In this document: positions 15,421 to 23,155 of the stretch, one piece after another
Position numbering within the stretch: the first letter of the stretch is position 1
Layout of the letters: each line of letters begins with the position of its first letter
DNA from: Blautia sp. MSJ-9
GTDB lineage: Bacteria > Bacillota > Clostridia > Lachnospirales > Lachnospiraceae
Assembly: GCF_018919065.1 (NCBI RefSeq)
Contig: NZ_JAHLQG010000024.1
Location: forward strand, 1-64,000
Direction of reading: 5' to 3'
Length of the DNA stretch: 64,000 nucleotides
Notes under the pieces: model-generated
Seen by the model: only the letters and a program-made list of their open reading frames with translations
The model's database searches: none
What the model was told of the DNA's origin: nothing
Made by a program: the position numbers and the translations under genes

Positions 15421-16473
15421 TTATCTCTTAATATCAAAATTCATTTCCATTACATGTCTGATCAGGGAAACGTCATCTGTAATATTTCCGTCTCCATGGA
15501 TCGTATGCTTCACCGCACTTGCAGCAACACCGAAGTTTACTGTATCCTCAGGTGTGTAATCATTCATCAGAGCGTAGATGATTCCGCTTACAAATGCATC
15601 TCCGCCTCCCACTCTGTCCAGAATGTGGAAAGTCAGACGTCTGCTTTCATAGATTTCTCCATCTTTCCACAGATAAGCAGAAAGACTGTTTTCACTGCAG
15701 CTGTGTGCAAATCTCACATGTCTCGCAATGCATTTGATATTTGGATATCTCTCCACAAAGGCTTCAAATACTTTTTTCTGTTCTTCACAGTTGGGCTGGA
15801 AAGGAACACCGTCCTTCACATCTCCGGCTCCATGATCCTCTTCATTTTTCCAGATATGATAAGGTTCTATTCCAAAAAGGACATCCACATACGGCAGACA
15901 GAGTGTGCAGAAATCTCTTGCTTCCTCCCAACTCCATAAGGTACTTCTGAAGTTTCCGTCAAAGCTTACTGTCATACCCATTTCCTTTGCAGTTTTCAGA
16001 CAGGTCAGGATCAGTTCCCTGCAGCTTTTTCCAAGGGCAGGAGTGATGCCGCTTAAATGAAGCCATGTATAACCTTCCAGCAGTTTTTTCACATCTGTCT
16101 TACTGAAATCATACTCAGAAAACGCACTGTGCTTTCTGTCATAAACCACCTTGCTTGGGCGGATTCCATATCCGGTTTCCAGATAATAAGTTCCCAGACG
16201 ATGAGTAGGAGTCTCTTCTTCTGTAGAATAAACAATGCTGTCACAGTTTACATCATTGCTCCGCATCATACGAACAGCACTTTTGCCCAGACTGTTATCC
16301 GGCACAACTGTGAAAAATGAGGCATCAATTCCAAGATTTGCAAGGGAAAGGGCCACATTGGCCTCACTTCCCCCATATCTTGCTTCAAAGGTTGTAGCTG
16401 TTCTGATTTTTTCATAATCCGGCGGTGTCAGACGCAGCATAATCTCGCCGATGGTAATAAATTTATGCTTCAT
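15421..16473 (-). CDS. kdgK: 2-keto-3-deoxygluconate kinase (PfkB family)
   Basis: The enzyme phosphorylates KDG to KDPG, feeding Eda. The start is the ATG at 16473, two bases after the dehydratase stop, with GGAG 8 bases upstream; a TTG six bases earlier is rejected. The 350-residue product has PfkB features: GGSEANVALSLANLG near the N-terminus (sugar lid) and DRVGGGDAFVSGIIYALM near the C-terminus with the catalytic Asp. Close proximity to the dehydratase indicates co-translation. Confidence 0.92.
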   Translation of the reverse strand: MKHKFITIGEIMLRLTPPDYEKIRTATTFEARYGGSEANVALSLANLGIDASFFTVVPDNSLGKSAVRMMRSNDVNCDSIVYSTEEETPTHRLGTYYLETGYGIRPSKVVYDRKHSAFSEYDFSKTDVKKLLEGYTWLHLSGITPALGKSCRELILTCLKTAKEMGMTVSFDGNFRSTLWSWEEARDFCTLCLPYVDVLFGIEPYHIWKNEEDHGAGDVKDGVPFQPNCEEQKKVFEAFVERYPNIKCIARHVRFAHSCSENSLSAYLWKDGEIYESRRLTFHILDRVGGGDAFVSGIIYALMNDYTPEDTVNFGVAASAVKHTIHGDGNITDDVSLIRHVMEMNFDIKR

Positions 16474-16475
16474 AA

Positions 16476-18221
16476 TCAATACTCCAGATAAGCTCCCTTC
16501 ATTGGGCTTGCTGCATGCTGGCTGAAAAGACGCAGCACACCTTTTTTGTATTTTGCTTCTCTTGGTTTCCAGTTTTTACGTCTTTCTGCAAGAATCTCAT
16601 CGATTTCTTCCATGGACTTGCGCTCTCCTGCGATTCCGATGATATTTAATTTTCTTTCCATAACATCGATTTCGATCAGGTCGCCTTCTTCTACCAGTGC
16701 AATAGGGCCTCCGTCAACAGCCTCCGGGCTGCAATGTCCGATAACCGGACCTGTAGATGCACCTGAAAAACGGCCGTCAGTGATCAGGGCAATGCTCTTT
16801 CCAAGTTCTTTATCACTGCTGATTGCTTCGGAAGTATAGAACATTTCCGGCATTCCGCTTCCTTTCGGTCCCTCGTAACGGATAAATACAGCATCACCTT
16901 TCTGAACCTTATGTTTCAGTACTGCATCCAGGCATTCTTCCTCGCTGTCAAAAGGTCTTGCGCGAAGAACAGATTTAAACATTTCCTTCGGGCATGCAGT
17001 ATGTTTAATCACTGCGCCTTCCGGTGCCAGGTTTCCACGAAGGATTGCAATACTTCCATCTGTTCCGATTGCTTTATCATATGGACGGATAATATCTTCT
17101 TTTGTAAGATTTACATTGTATCGTTTGTTAAATTCCTGAAGCCACTTCTCACATTTCTCATAGAATCCGTTGTTCTTCAGCTCTTCAAGGTTTTCACCCA
17201 GAGTCTTGCCTGTAACTGTCATGACATCCAGATGGAGATGCTCTTTGATTTCTTCCATGATTGCCGGTACACCGCCTGCATAGTAGAAGCATTCTGCAGG
17301 CCAGCGTCCTGCAGGACGAACATCCAGAAGATATCTTGCATTTCTGTGAAGTCTGTCGAAGGTGTCTCCTGTGATCTCAATGCCAAATTCATGAGCAATT
17401 GCAGGAATATGAAGCAGACAGTTTGTACTTCCTGAAATTGCTGCATGTACAAGGATTGCATTCTCAAAGCTGTCCATTGTTACAATATCAGAAGGACGCA
17501 TATTTTCCATCTGTGCGATTCTCACAGCCTGTCTTCCCGCTTCTCTTGCAAAAGCCAGAAGATCTGGACTTGTGGATGGCATCAGTGCTGTACCCGGAAG
17601 TGCAAGTCCCAGTGCTTCTGCCATGATCTGCATTGTAGATGCTGTTCCGATAAAGGAACATGCACCACAGCTTGGGCAGGCATTGCATTTTGCCCAGTCA
17701 AGCTTCTCTTCATCAATTTCACCACGTTCAAATTTAGCGCTGTACATTCCAAGCTGTTCCAGAGTCAGCATTTCCGGTCCTGCATTCATAGTTCCGCCCG
17801 GTACAAATACAGACGGAATATTAACTCTTGCAAGTCCCATCAGATTTCCGGGTACACCCTTATCACAGCTGGAGAGATAAACTCCTGCATCAAATGGTGT
17901 TGCATTTGCATGAATTTCAATCATGTTTGCGATCATTTCACGGCTGGCAAGACTATAATTAATTCCATCTGTACCCTGGCTTTCTCCGTCACAGATATCT
18001 GTGCAGTGATAACGGGCACCAAATCCACCTTCCTCAGCAATTCCCTTGCGGACCTCTTCCACAAGAATGTTCAGATGTCCACTTCCTGGATGGCTGTCTC
18101 CGTATGTACTCTCTACCATAACCTGTACTTTTCCCAGGTCTTCTTTCTTCCATCCTGTACCAATACGCAGCGGATCAAGCTCCGGTGCAAGCTTTCTCAT
18201 TTCCTGACTTTTTAACTGCAT
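16476..18221 (-). CDS. Sugar-acid dehydratase of the IlvD/Edd family (probably gluconate)
   Basis: The 581-residue protein is an Fe-S dehydratase of the dihydroxy-acid/6-phosphogluconate dehydratase family. Cluster cysteines are visible in LSSCDKGVPGN and KCNACPSCGACSFIGTAST, and the C-terminal signature is TDGRFSGASTGPVIGHCSPE. Together with a GntP permease, a KDG kinase and a KDPG aldolase it most likely converts D-gluconate (or a related aldonate) to 2-keto-3-deoxygluconate, a semi-phosphorylative route. The family also includes arabinonate, xylonate and galactonate dehydratases, so the exact substrate is open. Confidence 0.85.
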   Translation of the reverse strand: MQLKSQEMRKLAPELDPLRIGTGWKKEDLGKVQVMVESTYGDSHPGSGHLNILVEEVRKGIAEEGGFGARYHCTDICDGESQGTDGINYSLASREMIANMIEIHANATPFDAGVYLSSCDKGVPGNLMGLARVNIPSVFVPGGTMNAGPEMLTLEQLGMYSAKFERGEIDEEKLDWAKCNACPSCGACSFIGTASTMQIMAEALGLALPGTALMPSTSPDLLAFAREAGRQAVRIAQMENMRPSDIVTMDSFENAILVHAAISGSTNCLLHIPAIAHEFGIEITGDTFDRLHRNARYLLDVRPAGRWPAECFYYAGGVPAIMEEIKEHLHLDVMTVTGKTLGENLEELKNNGFYEKCEKWLQEFNKRYNVNLTKEDIIRPYDKAIGTDGSIAILRGNLAPEGAVIKHTACPKEMFKSVLRARPFDSEEECLDAVLKHKVQKGDAVFIRYEGPKGSGMPEMFYTSEAISSDKELGKSIALITDGRFSGASTGPVIGHCSPEAVDGGPIALVEEGDLIEIDVMERKLNIIGIAGERKSMEEIDEILAERRKNWKPREAKYKKGVLRLFSQHAASPMKGAYLEY

Positions 18222-18283
18222 GATTTTTTCCTCCTGTAATTTTATACTGTCAGAATCAAAAGGTATTTTGACCCTGATATCAT

Positions 18284-18520
18284 TTATTTTCGGATCAGAT
18301 TCAGGCTTTCCAGCTTTTCTCTGACGAACTCTGCTTCTTCTTCTCCTACACCTATTTCCACCTGTTCAAAGGTCGGCAGACTGAATACCCCAAGCATGGA
18401 CTTGGCATCTACCACATATCTGCCACAGAGCAGATCTACGTCACCTCTGCAGCTCTCTGCAATCTGTACCAGATGTTTCGCATCATACATATCTCTTAAA
18501 TAAACCGGTATCTTTACCAT
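18284..18520 (-). CDS. HPr-like protein without the active-site histidine
   Basis: The start is the ATG at 18520; AGGAGG lies 9 bases upstream and overlaps the gntP stop codon, so translation is coupled. The 78-residue product (MVKIPVYLRDMYDAKHLV...) matches the HPr fold: the VVDAKSMLGVFSLP segment aligns with the Ser46 region (AKS) of HPr. The usual GxHARPA segment with His15 is replaced by MYDAKHLVQIA. It therefore cannot be a standard phosphocarrier. It resembles Crh in keeping only the regulatory serine region. Its place between permease and dehydratase suggests a local regulatory role, which is inference. Confidence 0.75.
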   Translation of the reverse strand: MVKIPVYLRDMYDAKHLVQIAESCRGDVDLLCGRYVVDAKSMLGVFSLPTFEQVEIGVGEEEAEFVREKLESLNLIRK

Positions 18521-18533
18521 TTTTCTTTGCCTC

Positions 18534-19889
18534 CTATGCAAAAATCGAAATGACCAAGCTTACAATAAGTGCTGTGACACCGATCAGTGTCTCCATAATT
18601 GTCCAGGATTTCAGTGTTGTCTTCTCGTCAATCTCAAGGAAGGTTCCTACCAGCCAGAATCCTGCATCATTTACATGGCTCAGAGCTGTGGCACCTCCGC
18701 AGATAGCGCAGCACATTGCTGCTCTGTAGAGCATGCTGGTATCCATAACTGCCGGCATGGTTGCCATAATTCCGGATGCCATTGTCATTGCTACGATGGA
18801 GCTTCCCACAGAAGCACGGACAAGAATAGCAATGAAAAATGCGATCAGGATCAGCGGAAGTCCGCTTTTCTCAAGAGCAGGTCCGATGATGTTTCCAAGT
18901 CCGGAATCCTGCAACATCCAACGGATCACACCGCCACTGGCAATAACCAGAAGGATCATACCTACAGGTCTGAGAGAGTGATCCAGGATTTTCTTTAACT
19001 GTGCACCTGAGAAGCCTCTGCGGATTCCCAGGAAATACATTGCAGCCAGAGTTGCAATTGTCAGTGCCAGGAATGGTTTTCCAAGGAATCCCAATACATC
19101 CTGTACACCTGCCGGAAGCGGCATATATTTTGATAAGGTACTGAGAAGGATCAGAACAAGAGGTATGAGGATCACACCAAGTACCAGTCCAAAGGATGGC
19201 AGTTCTTTTCCGTCATCTTTGATCTCGCCTACATTGGCAGGAAGCTCTGTAAAAATCTTATTTCCGATAAATCCGCCCCAGATAATACCAGAAACCAGCA
19301 TACAGATTAATGCTGTAGGAATTCCGACCATGATCATGGTTCCAAGATTTACGCCAAGGGCATTTGCCACAAGTACAGATCCGGCTGACGGCGGTACAAA
19401 AGCGTAACCACTGGCAAGACCTGACAGAAGGGGGATTGCATAGTACAGAGTTGATTTTTTTGTCTGCTTCGCAACACTGAATGCCAGCGGGATCAGTACC
19501 ACAACTCCTGCTTCAAAGAACACTGTGGTTCCGATTACCAGTCCTGTAAGTCCCAGTGCCCATCCTGCTTTTTTCTGACCGAATTTATGGATCAGTGTCT
19601 CTGCAATCCTCTGTGCGCCACCGCTTACTTCCAGGATTCCTCCAAACATGGAGCCAAGACCTACCAGAAGTGCAATACCCTGAAGTGTTTTTCCAACACC
19701 CTTTTCTACTGTGTCGGAAATCATGGTAAGCGGCATTCCTGCACCTGCTCCGATGATAATAGCTGAAATCATCATTGACAGAACCGGATGAAGTTTGAAT
19801 TTGATGATCAGTACCAGTAATACGATGATTCCTACTGCTGCTGCGATCATTAATCTCATGGGATCTGCTGCAAAAGTTGTTTCTTCCAT
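18534..19889 (-). CDS. GntP-family gluconate:H+ symporter
   Basis: This 451-residue permease has about 12-14 hydrophobic segments and GntP signatures: GSMFGGILEVSGGAQRIAE, VIGTTVFFEAGVVVLIPLAF, GYAFVPPSAGSVLVANALG and CGGATALSHVNDAGFWLVG. Members import gluconate or other aldonates with protons. It is the first gene of the catabolic operon and faces the GntR regulator across a 280-base region with repeated palindromes. Its TAG stop lies inside the ribosome binding site of the HPr-like gene. Confidence 0.92.
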   Translation of the reverse strand: MEETTFAADPMRLMIAAAVGIIVLLVLIIKFKLHPVLSMMISAIIIGAGAGMPLTMISDTVEKGVGKTLQGIALLVGLGSMFGGILEVSGGAQRIAETLIHKFGQKKAGWALGLTGLVIGTTVFFEAGVVVLIPLAFSVAKQTKKSTLYYAIPLLSGLASGYAFVPPSAGSVLVANALGVNLGTMIMVGIPTALICMLVSGIIWGGFIGNKIFTELPANVGEIKDDGKELPSFGLVLGVILIPLVLILLSTLSKYMPLPAGVQDVLGFLGKPFLALTIATLAAMYFLGIRRGFSGAQLKKILDHSLRPVGMILLVIASGGVIRWMLQDSGLGNIIGPALEKSGLPLILIAFFIAILVRASVGSSIVAMTMASGIMATMPAVMDTSMLYRAAMCCAICGGATALSHVNDAGFWLVGTFLEIDEKTTLKSWTIMETLIGVTALIVSLVISIFA

Positions 19890-19909
19890 TTTTTCCTTTT
19901 ACCTCCTTG

Positions 19910-20019
19910 ATTCATCTGATGTTTTTCTGTTTTTTCTCAAATACATCTGACCTATTTTCTGTTTTTCTTCTGAATTTACTTGTTTTTTCGCTTTTCGCTC
20001 TTTAATTCATCTGATGTAT
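19910..20019. promoter_or_regulatory. Repeated palindromic operators between gntP and the GntR regulator
   Basis: Two copies of a palindrome, ATTCATC-T-GATGTTT (19910-19924) and ATTCATC-T-GATGTAT (20005-20019), and one half copy (ATACATCTGA, from 19941) lie in the divergent region. This spacing and symmetry suit a dimeric FadR-type GntR repressor acting on both promoters. Assignment to this regulator is inference from position. Confidence 0.6.
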
Positions 20020-20170
20020 TTATCATATATTCTCTTCTCCAAAAATGCAATATGGAATTTTATCTAAATTTTTGTATTTATTTTTGTGCATATTAGCACT
20101 TTGACATTCATTTCGAAACACATTATCATAGAGATTAAGAAATTTCACTTTTAGAAACGGAGTAAATCAT

Positions 20171-20863
20171 ATGACGAATTCATCAGAAGAAAAAAGTCTT
20201 CCACAGAAAATCTCGGAAGACATTATTTCACTTATATTAGAAGAGAACCTGCAGCCCGGAGACAAGCTTCCTAATGAAACGATTCTTTCTGAGCGTCTGA
20301 ACGCAGGAAGAAGTTCCGTCCGGGAGGCCATGAAGCTGCTTGCTTCACGAAACATTGTTACCATACGTCAGGGTTCCGGCACTTATATTGCTTCTTCTCC
20401 GGGAATGGTAGAGGATCCTCTGGGCTTTACCTTTATCGGAAACAAGCAGAAGCTGATCCATGATCTTCTGGAGGTACGCTTCCTTCTGGAGCCTTCCATA
20501 GCAGCTATGGCAGCTACGAACGCAGAAGAAAAAGACATAAAAAAAATCACCGCTCTCTGCGATAAAGTAGAAGTGTTACTGAATAATCATGAGGATCACA
20601 CACAAAAAGATATTGAATTTCACGCTGCCATTGCCCTGAGCAGTAAGAACGTTGTGGTTCCGCGGCTGATCCCGGTGATCAACAGCTCTATTCCTCTTTT
20701 TGTGGAGACCACCGGAAATACTCTTCATACCGAAACAATTGAAACGCATCGTGAGATTGCAGATGCCATCGCAGCCCACGATCCTCTCCGCGCACAGGAT
20801 GCCATGTATCTTCATCTGGTCTATAACAGAAAACGAATCCAGCTTATCGAAAATAAAAACTGA
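20171..20863 (+). CDS. FadR-type GntR transcriptional regulator of the sugar-acid operon
   Basis: The 230-residue protein has an N-terminal winged helix (KLPNETILSERLNAGRSSVREAMKLLASRN, read in two parts, with the wing RQGSGTYIA) and a C-terminal FCD domain whose metal-ligand positions are visible: Asp in EEKDIKKI, His in IEFHAAIA and His in ETHREIADAI. Such regulators bind sugar acids or their keto derivatives. It is divergent from the operon it probably represses. GGAG lies 8 bases before the ATG. A strong terminator follows. Confidence 0.9.
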   Translation: MTNSSEEKSLPQKISEDIISLILEENLQPGDKLPNETILSERLNAGRSSVREAMKLLASRNIVTIRQGSGTYIASSPGMVEDPLGFTFIGNKQKLIHDLLEVRFLLEPSIAAMAATNAEEKDIKKITALCDKVEVLLNNHEDHTQKDIEFHAAIALSSKNVVVPRLIPVINSSIPLFVETTGNTLHTETIETHREIADAIAAHDPLRAQDAMYLHLVYNRKRIQLIENKN

Positions 20864-20890
20864 AAAAGTTCTGGCAAAACATACAGAAAA

Positions 20891-20926
20891 AGAGAATTCC
20901 GGAGAAATATGACTCCGGAATTCTCT
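20891..20926. terminator. Bidirectional terminator between the GntR and TRIC genes
   Basis: A perfect 14-bp stem (AGAGAATTCCGGAG / CTCCGGAATTCTCT) with an 8-base loop is followed by TTTTT on the plus strand and preceded by AAAAA for the minus strand. It serves the two convergent genes. Confidence 0.9.
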
Positions 20927-20929
20927 TTT

Positions 20930-21589
20930 TTATTTTCGTTCATGTGGTGACAGCCTCGGCAGATTCCAGTGGTAATGTGCTGCCAGATAACGGATCAGCA
21001 CTACCACGATTGAAGATACGATCATAGCTTCCACATTTCCAACAAACCGATTCATATAAACACACACGATTGCACCAATAATCGACGCACAGGCATAGAT
21101 ATGCTTTACAAAAATATACGGCGGTACACTTGCCATCATGTCTCTGAGCAGACCGCCGCCTACTCCTGTGATGGTTCCAAGGAATACAAGCAGGAATGCA
21201 TTGTCCATATATCCCTGGTGGATTCCCGTATTTACTCCTACTACTGTAAAAATCCCCAGCCCGACAGAGTCCATCGCCAGCATAATTTTATCATAGGTTT
21301 CCCGTCTGTGTCCCTGCAACAGTTCTCTCTTGAAATAAAAGATAAAGAAAACAATGCAGGAAGTAAGCACTGACACCAGCGCATACACGGGATTCGTAAA
21401 TACAGCCGGAGGGATCACTCCCAGAACAATATCCCTGATCATCCCTCCTCCTACTGCTGTTGCCACTCCCAGAACGCTGACGCCGAAAATATCCATATTC
21501 CGTTCTACGCCTACCATGGCTCCTGAAGCGGCAAATGCCACTGACCCTGCCATTTCCATAACAAATGTTACAATTGACTGATAATCCAT
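20930..21589 (-). CDS. TRIC-type cation channel family protein (UPF0126, YicG/YadS-like)
   Basis: The 219-residue membrane protein has seven hydrophobic segments in two similar halves, each with a Gly-rich motif: AVGGGMIRDIVLG and GVGGGLLRDMMA. This duplicated layout is that of prokaryotic TRIC-like channels. Family members conduct monovalent cations; a glycine export role has also been proposed for some. It is a single gene convergent with the GntR regulator. Start and length fit the family. Confidence 0.85.
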   Translation of the reverse strand: MDYQSIVTFVMEMAGSVAFAASGAMVGVERNMDIFGVSVLGVATAVGGGMIRDIVLGVIPPAVFTNPVYALVSVLTSCIVFFIFYFKRELLQGHRRETYDKIMLAMDSVGLGIFTVVGVNTGIHQGYMDNAFLLVFLGTITGVGGGLLRDMMASVPPYIFVKHIYACASIIGAIVCVYMNRFVGNVEAMIVSSIVVVLIRYLAAHYHWNLPRLSPHERK

Positions 21590-21621
21590 ATTTAGTTTTT
21601 AACTCCTGATTCTATTTTATT

Positions 21622-21648
21622 GTTACTGTTGATTCCATGCACAGTAAC
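21622..21648. repeat. 27-bp palindromic repeat, copy 1
   Basis: GTTACTGT...ACAGTAAC with an 11-base centre; one of four 27-bp intergenic copies (see 48815, 51873 and 53962). It lies just upstream of the TRIC gene. Confidence 0.65.
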
Positions 21649-21757
21649 TTCTTATTCGCTGCTGTCCCATCCTCTCTGCAGCAGTATACTTTTACAGTAT
21701 ACAAAACATGTTCCCCAAAAGCTTCAAAAATCCTGCCCCTGTAAAAATTCTTTTCTC

Positions 21758-22768
21758 CTATAACAACTGCTGTACAGATGCTCCTTTAAACAAAGTACCA
21801 TCCACTGTAAATCTGTCAACCAGTGTTGTCTTCGGATTCTCGATCAGATCGATCAGCTTCTCCGCCGCGATCCTGCCGATCGCCACTGTATCCTGACAGA
21901 GTGTGGTCAGTTTCGGCTCCAGTATCTTCGCAATGGTAATTCCATCATATCCCGCAATGGAAATATCCTCCGGAATCCGAAGTCCTCTTTCTCTGATCTC
22001 ATTGATCCCTCCGATCGCCGCGTAATCATCCGGATAAAGGATACAGGTCGGCGGATTCGGAAGATCCAGAAGTTCTCCCGTTGCTTTCGCTGCACTGTCC
22101 GCATCTCTGTATGGACTTTCCTTAATATATTCATCCGGAGTGTCCACTCCCATTCTCTGCAGGGTTCTGTGAAAACTTGTAAGCCGGATTCTTGTCACAG
22201 AAGTATTATCGCCGTGAATATAGGCAATTCTTCTGTGTCCCTGCTGGTAAACATAGGTGACAAGATCCTCCATGCCCTGACTGTTATTGGAAACAACCGC
22301 AATATTTCCATCAAATACATGGTCGATGGTAACCACCGGAATATCTGACCGGATCAGTTCCTGCACCTCATCTGCATAAAAATCCACGCAGGCAACTACA
22401 ACTCCGTCTACTCCTCTGTAACGGCAGTGCTCATAGTAACTCAGCTTCTGTCCGGAAATTTTCCCGCTTGTAAAAGTGATATCGTAACCTCTCTCCTCTG
22501 CCGTTCTCTTAAAACTCTCCAGCACATGATTAAAATAATCATGGGTAAGTCCGCTGGCCGCTTCATCCACGAACATCACTCCAAGATTGTAGCTTCTCTT
22601 GGTCTTCAGCGTTCTTGCCGAAGAATTAGGCAGATAGCCCATTTCCGAAGCCGTTTTCAGGATAAATTTCCTTGTTTCTTCACTGATATCAGAATAACCG
22701 TTCAGTGCTTTGCTGACACTCGCCACTGAAACATTACACTTCTTTGCAATCTCTTTCATTGATACCAT
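21758..22768 (-). CDS. LacI-family repressor, probably of cellobiose phosphorylase
   Basis: The 336-residue protein starts with the LacI helix-turn-helix (MKEIAKKCNVSVASVSKALN) and hinge (NSSARTLKTKRSYNLGVMF), followed by a periplasmic-binding-like sensor domain with FDGNIAVVSNN and PEDISIAGYDGI. GAGG lies 7 bases before the ATG. It is divergent from the cellobiose phosphorylase gene with a 387-base region between them that contains a LacI-type palindrome. The effector is likely a beta-glucoside-derived sugar; this is inference. Confidence 0.9.
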   Translation of the reverse strand: MVSMKEIAKKCNVSVASVSKALNGYSDISEETRKFILKTASEMGYLPNSSARTLKTKRSYNLGVMFVDEAASGLTHDYFNHVLESFKRTAEERGYDITFTSGKISGQKLSYYEHCRYRGVDGVVVACVDFYADEVQELIRSDIPVVTIDHVFDGNIAVVSNNSQGMEDLVTYVYQQGHRRIAYIHGDNTSVTRIRLTSFHRTLQRMGVDTPDEYIKESPYRDADSAAKATGELLDLPNPPTCILYPDDYAAIGGINEIRERGLRIPEDISIAGYDGITIAKILEPKLTTLCQDTVAIGRIAAEKLIDLIENPKTTLVDRFTVDGTLFKGASVQQLL

Positions 22769-22798
22769 AGGCGTGCCTCAATCTTTCCTAAAATTTTT

Positions 22799-22812
22799 CG
22801 TAAACGTTTTCG
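22799..22812. promoter_or_regulatory. LacI-type operator
   Basis: CGTAAACGTTTTCG, 12 of 14 positions palindromic around the central CG, lies about 30 bases upstream of the lacI start codon. The central CG with A/T flanks is typical of LacI-family sites. Confidence 0.55.
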
Positions 22813-23008
22813 TACATTTTTATGTTTTCATTATATAACTACTCGCACAATTTTTCAAGCTGTAAGGCGATTTCTTTGTGCATTTTTCATACATTTCGTA
22901 TGGTTGCACAATTTTTCGCCTTCATATTTTCCTTTTATCACAAAGACCATTCATCATTTTAACGAAAATCATCCTTTGATTTTGGCTACTTATTTTTATT
23001 CAAAACAG

Positions 23009-23037
23009 TTGATTTTCTCGTCTTCTTCCGCTATACT
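23009..23037 (+). promoter_or_regulatory. Promoter of the cellobiose phosphorylase gene
   Basis: TTGATT and TATACT are separated by exactly 17 bases, giving an untranslated leader of about 110 bases before the ATG at 23156. Confidence 0.6.
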
Positions 23038-23155
23038 AGGGACAAATAGCAGTAATCGCCACGATGATCGTTTGTTTTAGTCTAAACTTATTCGTTTTCG
23101 TGTTTGAATTTTCTGTATATTTCAAACAATTCCAGCAAAAACAGGAGGATATTTT

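Larger units (their letters stand above)
22769..23155. other. Divergent regulatory region between the LacI gene and cellobiose phosphorylase
   Basis: This 387-base region holds no gene. It contains a LacI-type palindrome at 22799-22812, several CGAAAA/TTTTCG words near both promoters and a promoter at 23009-23037. It is AT rich and likely to carry more operator copies. Confidence 0.5.

Noticed and set aside
17445-18215. 256-codon plus-strand frame
   Set aside because: Antisense shadow of the dehydratase gene; Cys/His-rich and without a ribosome binding site.
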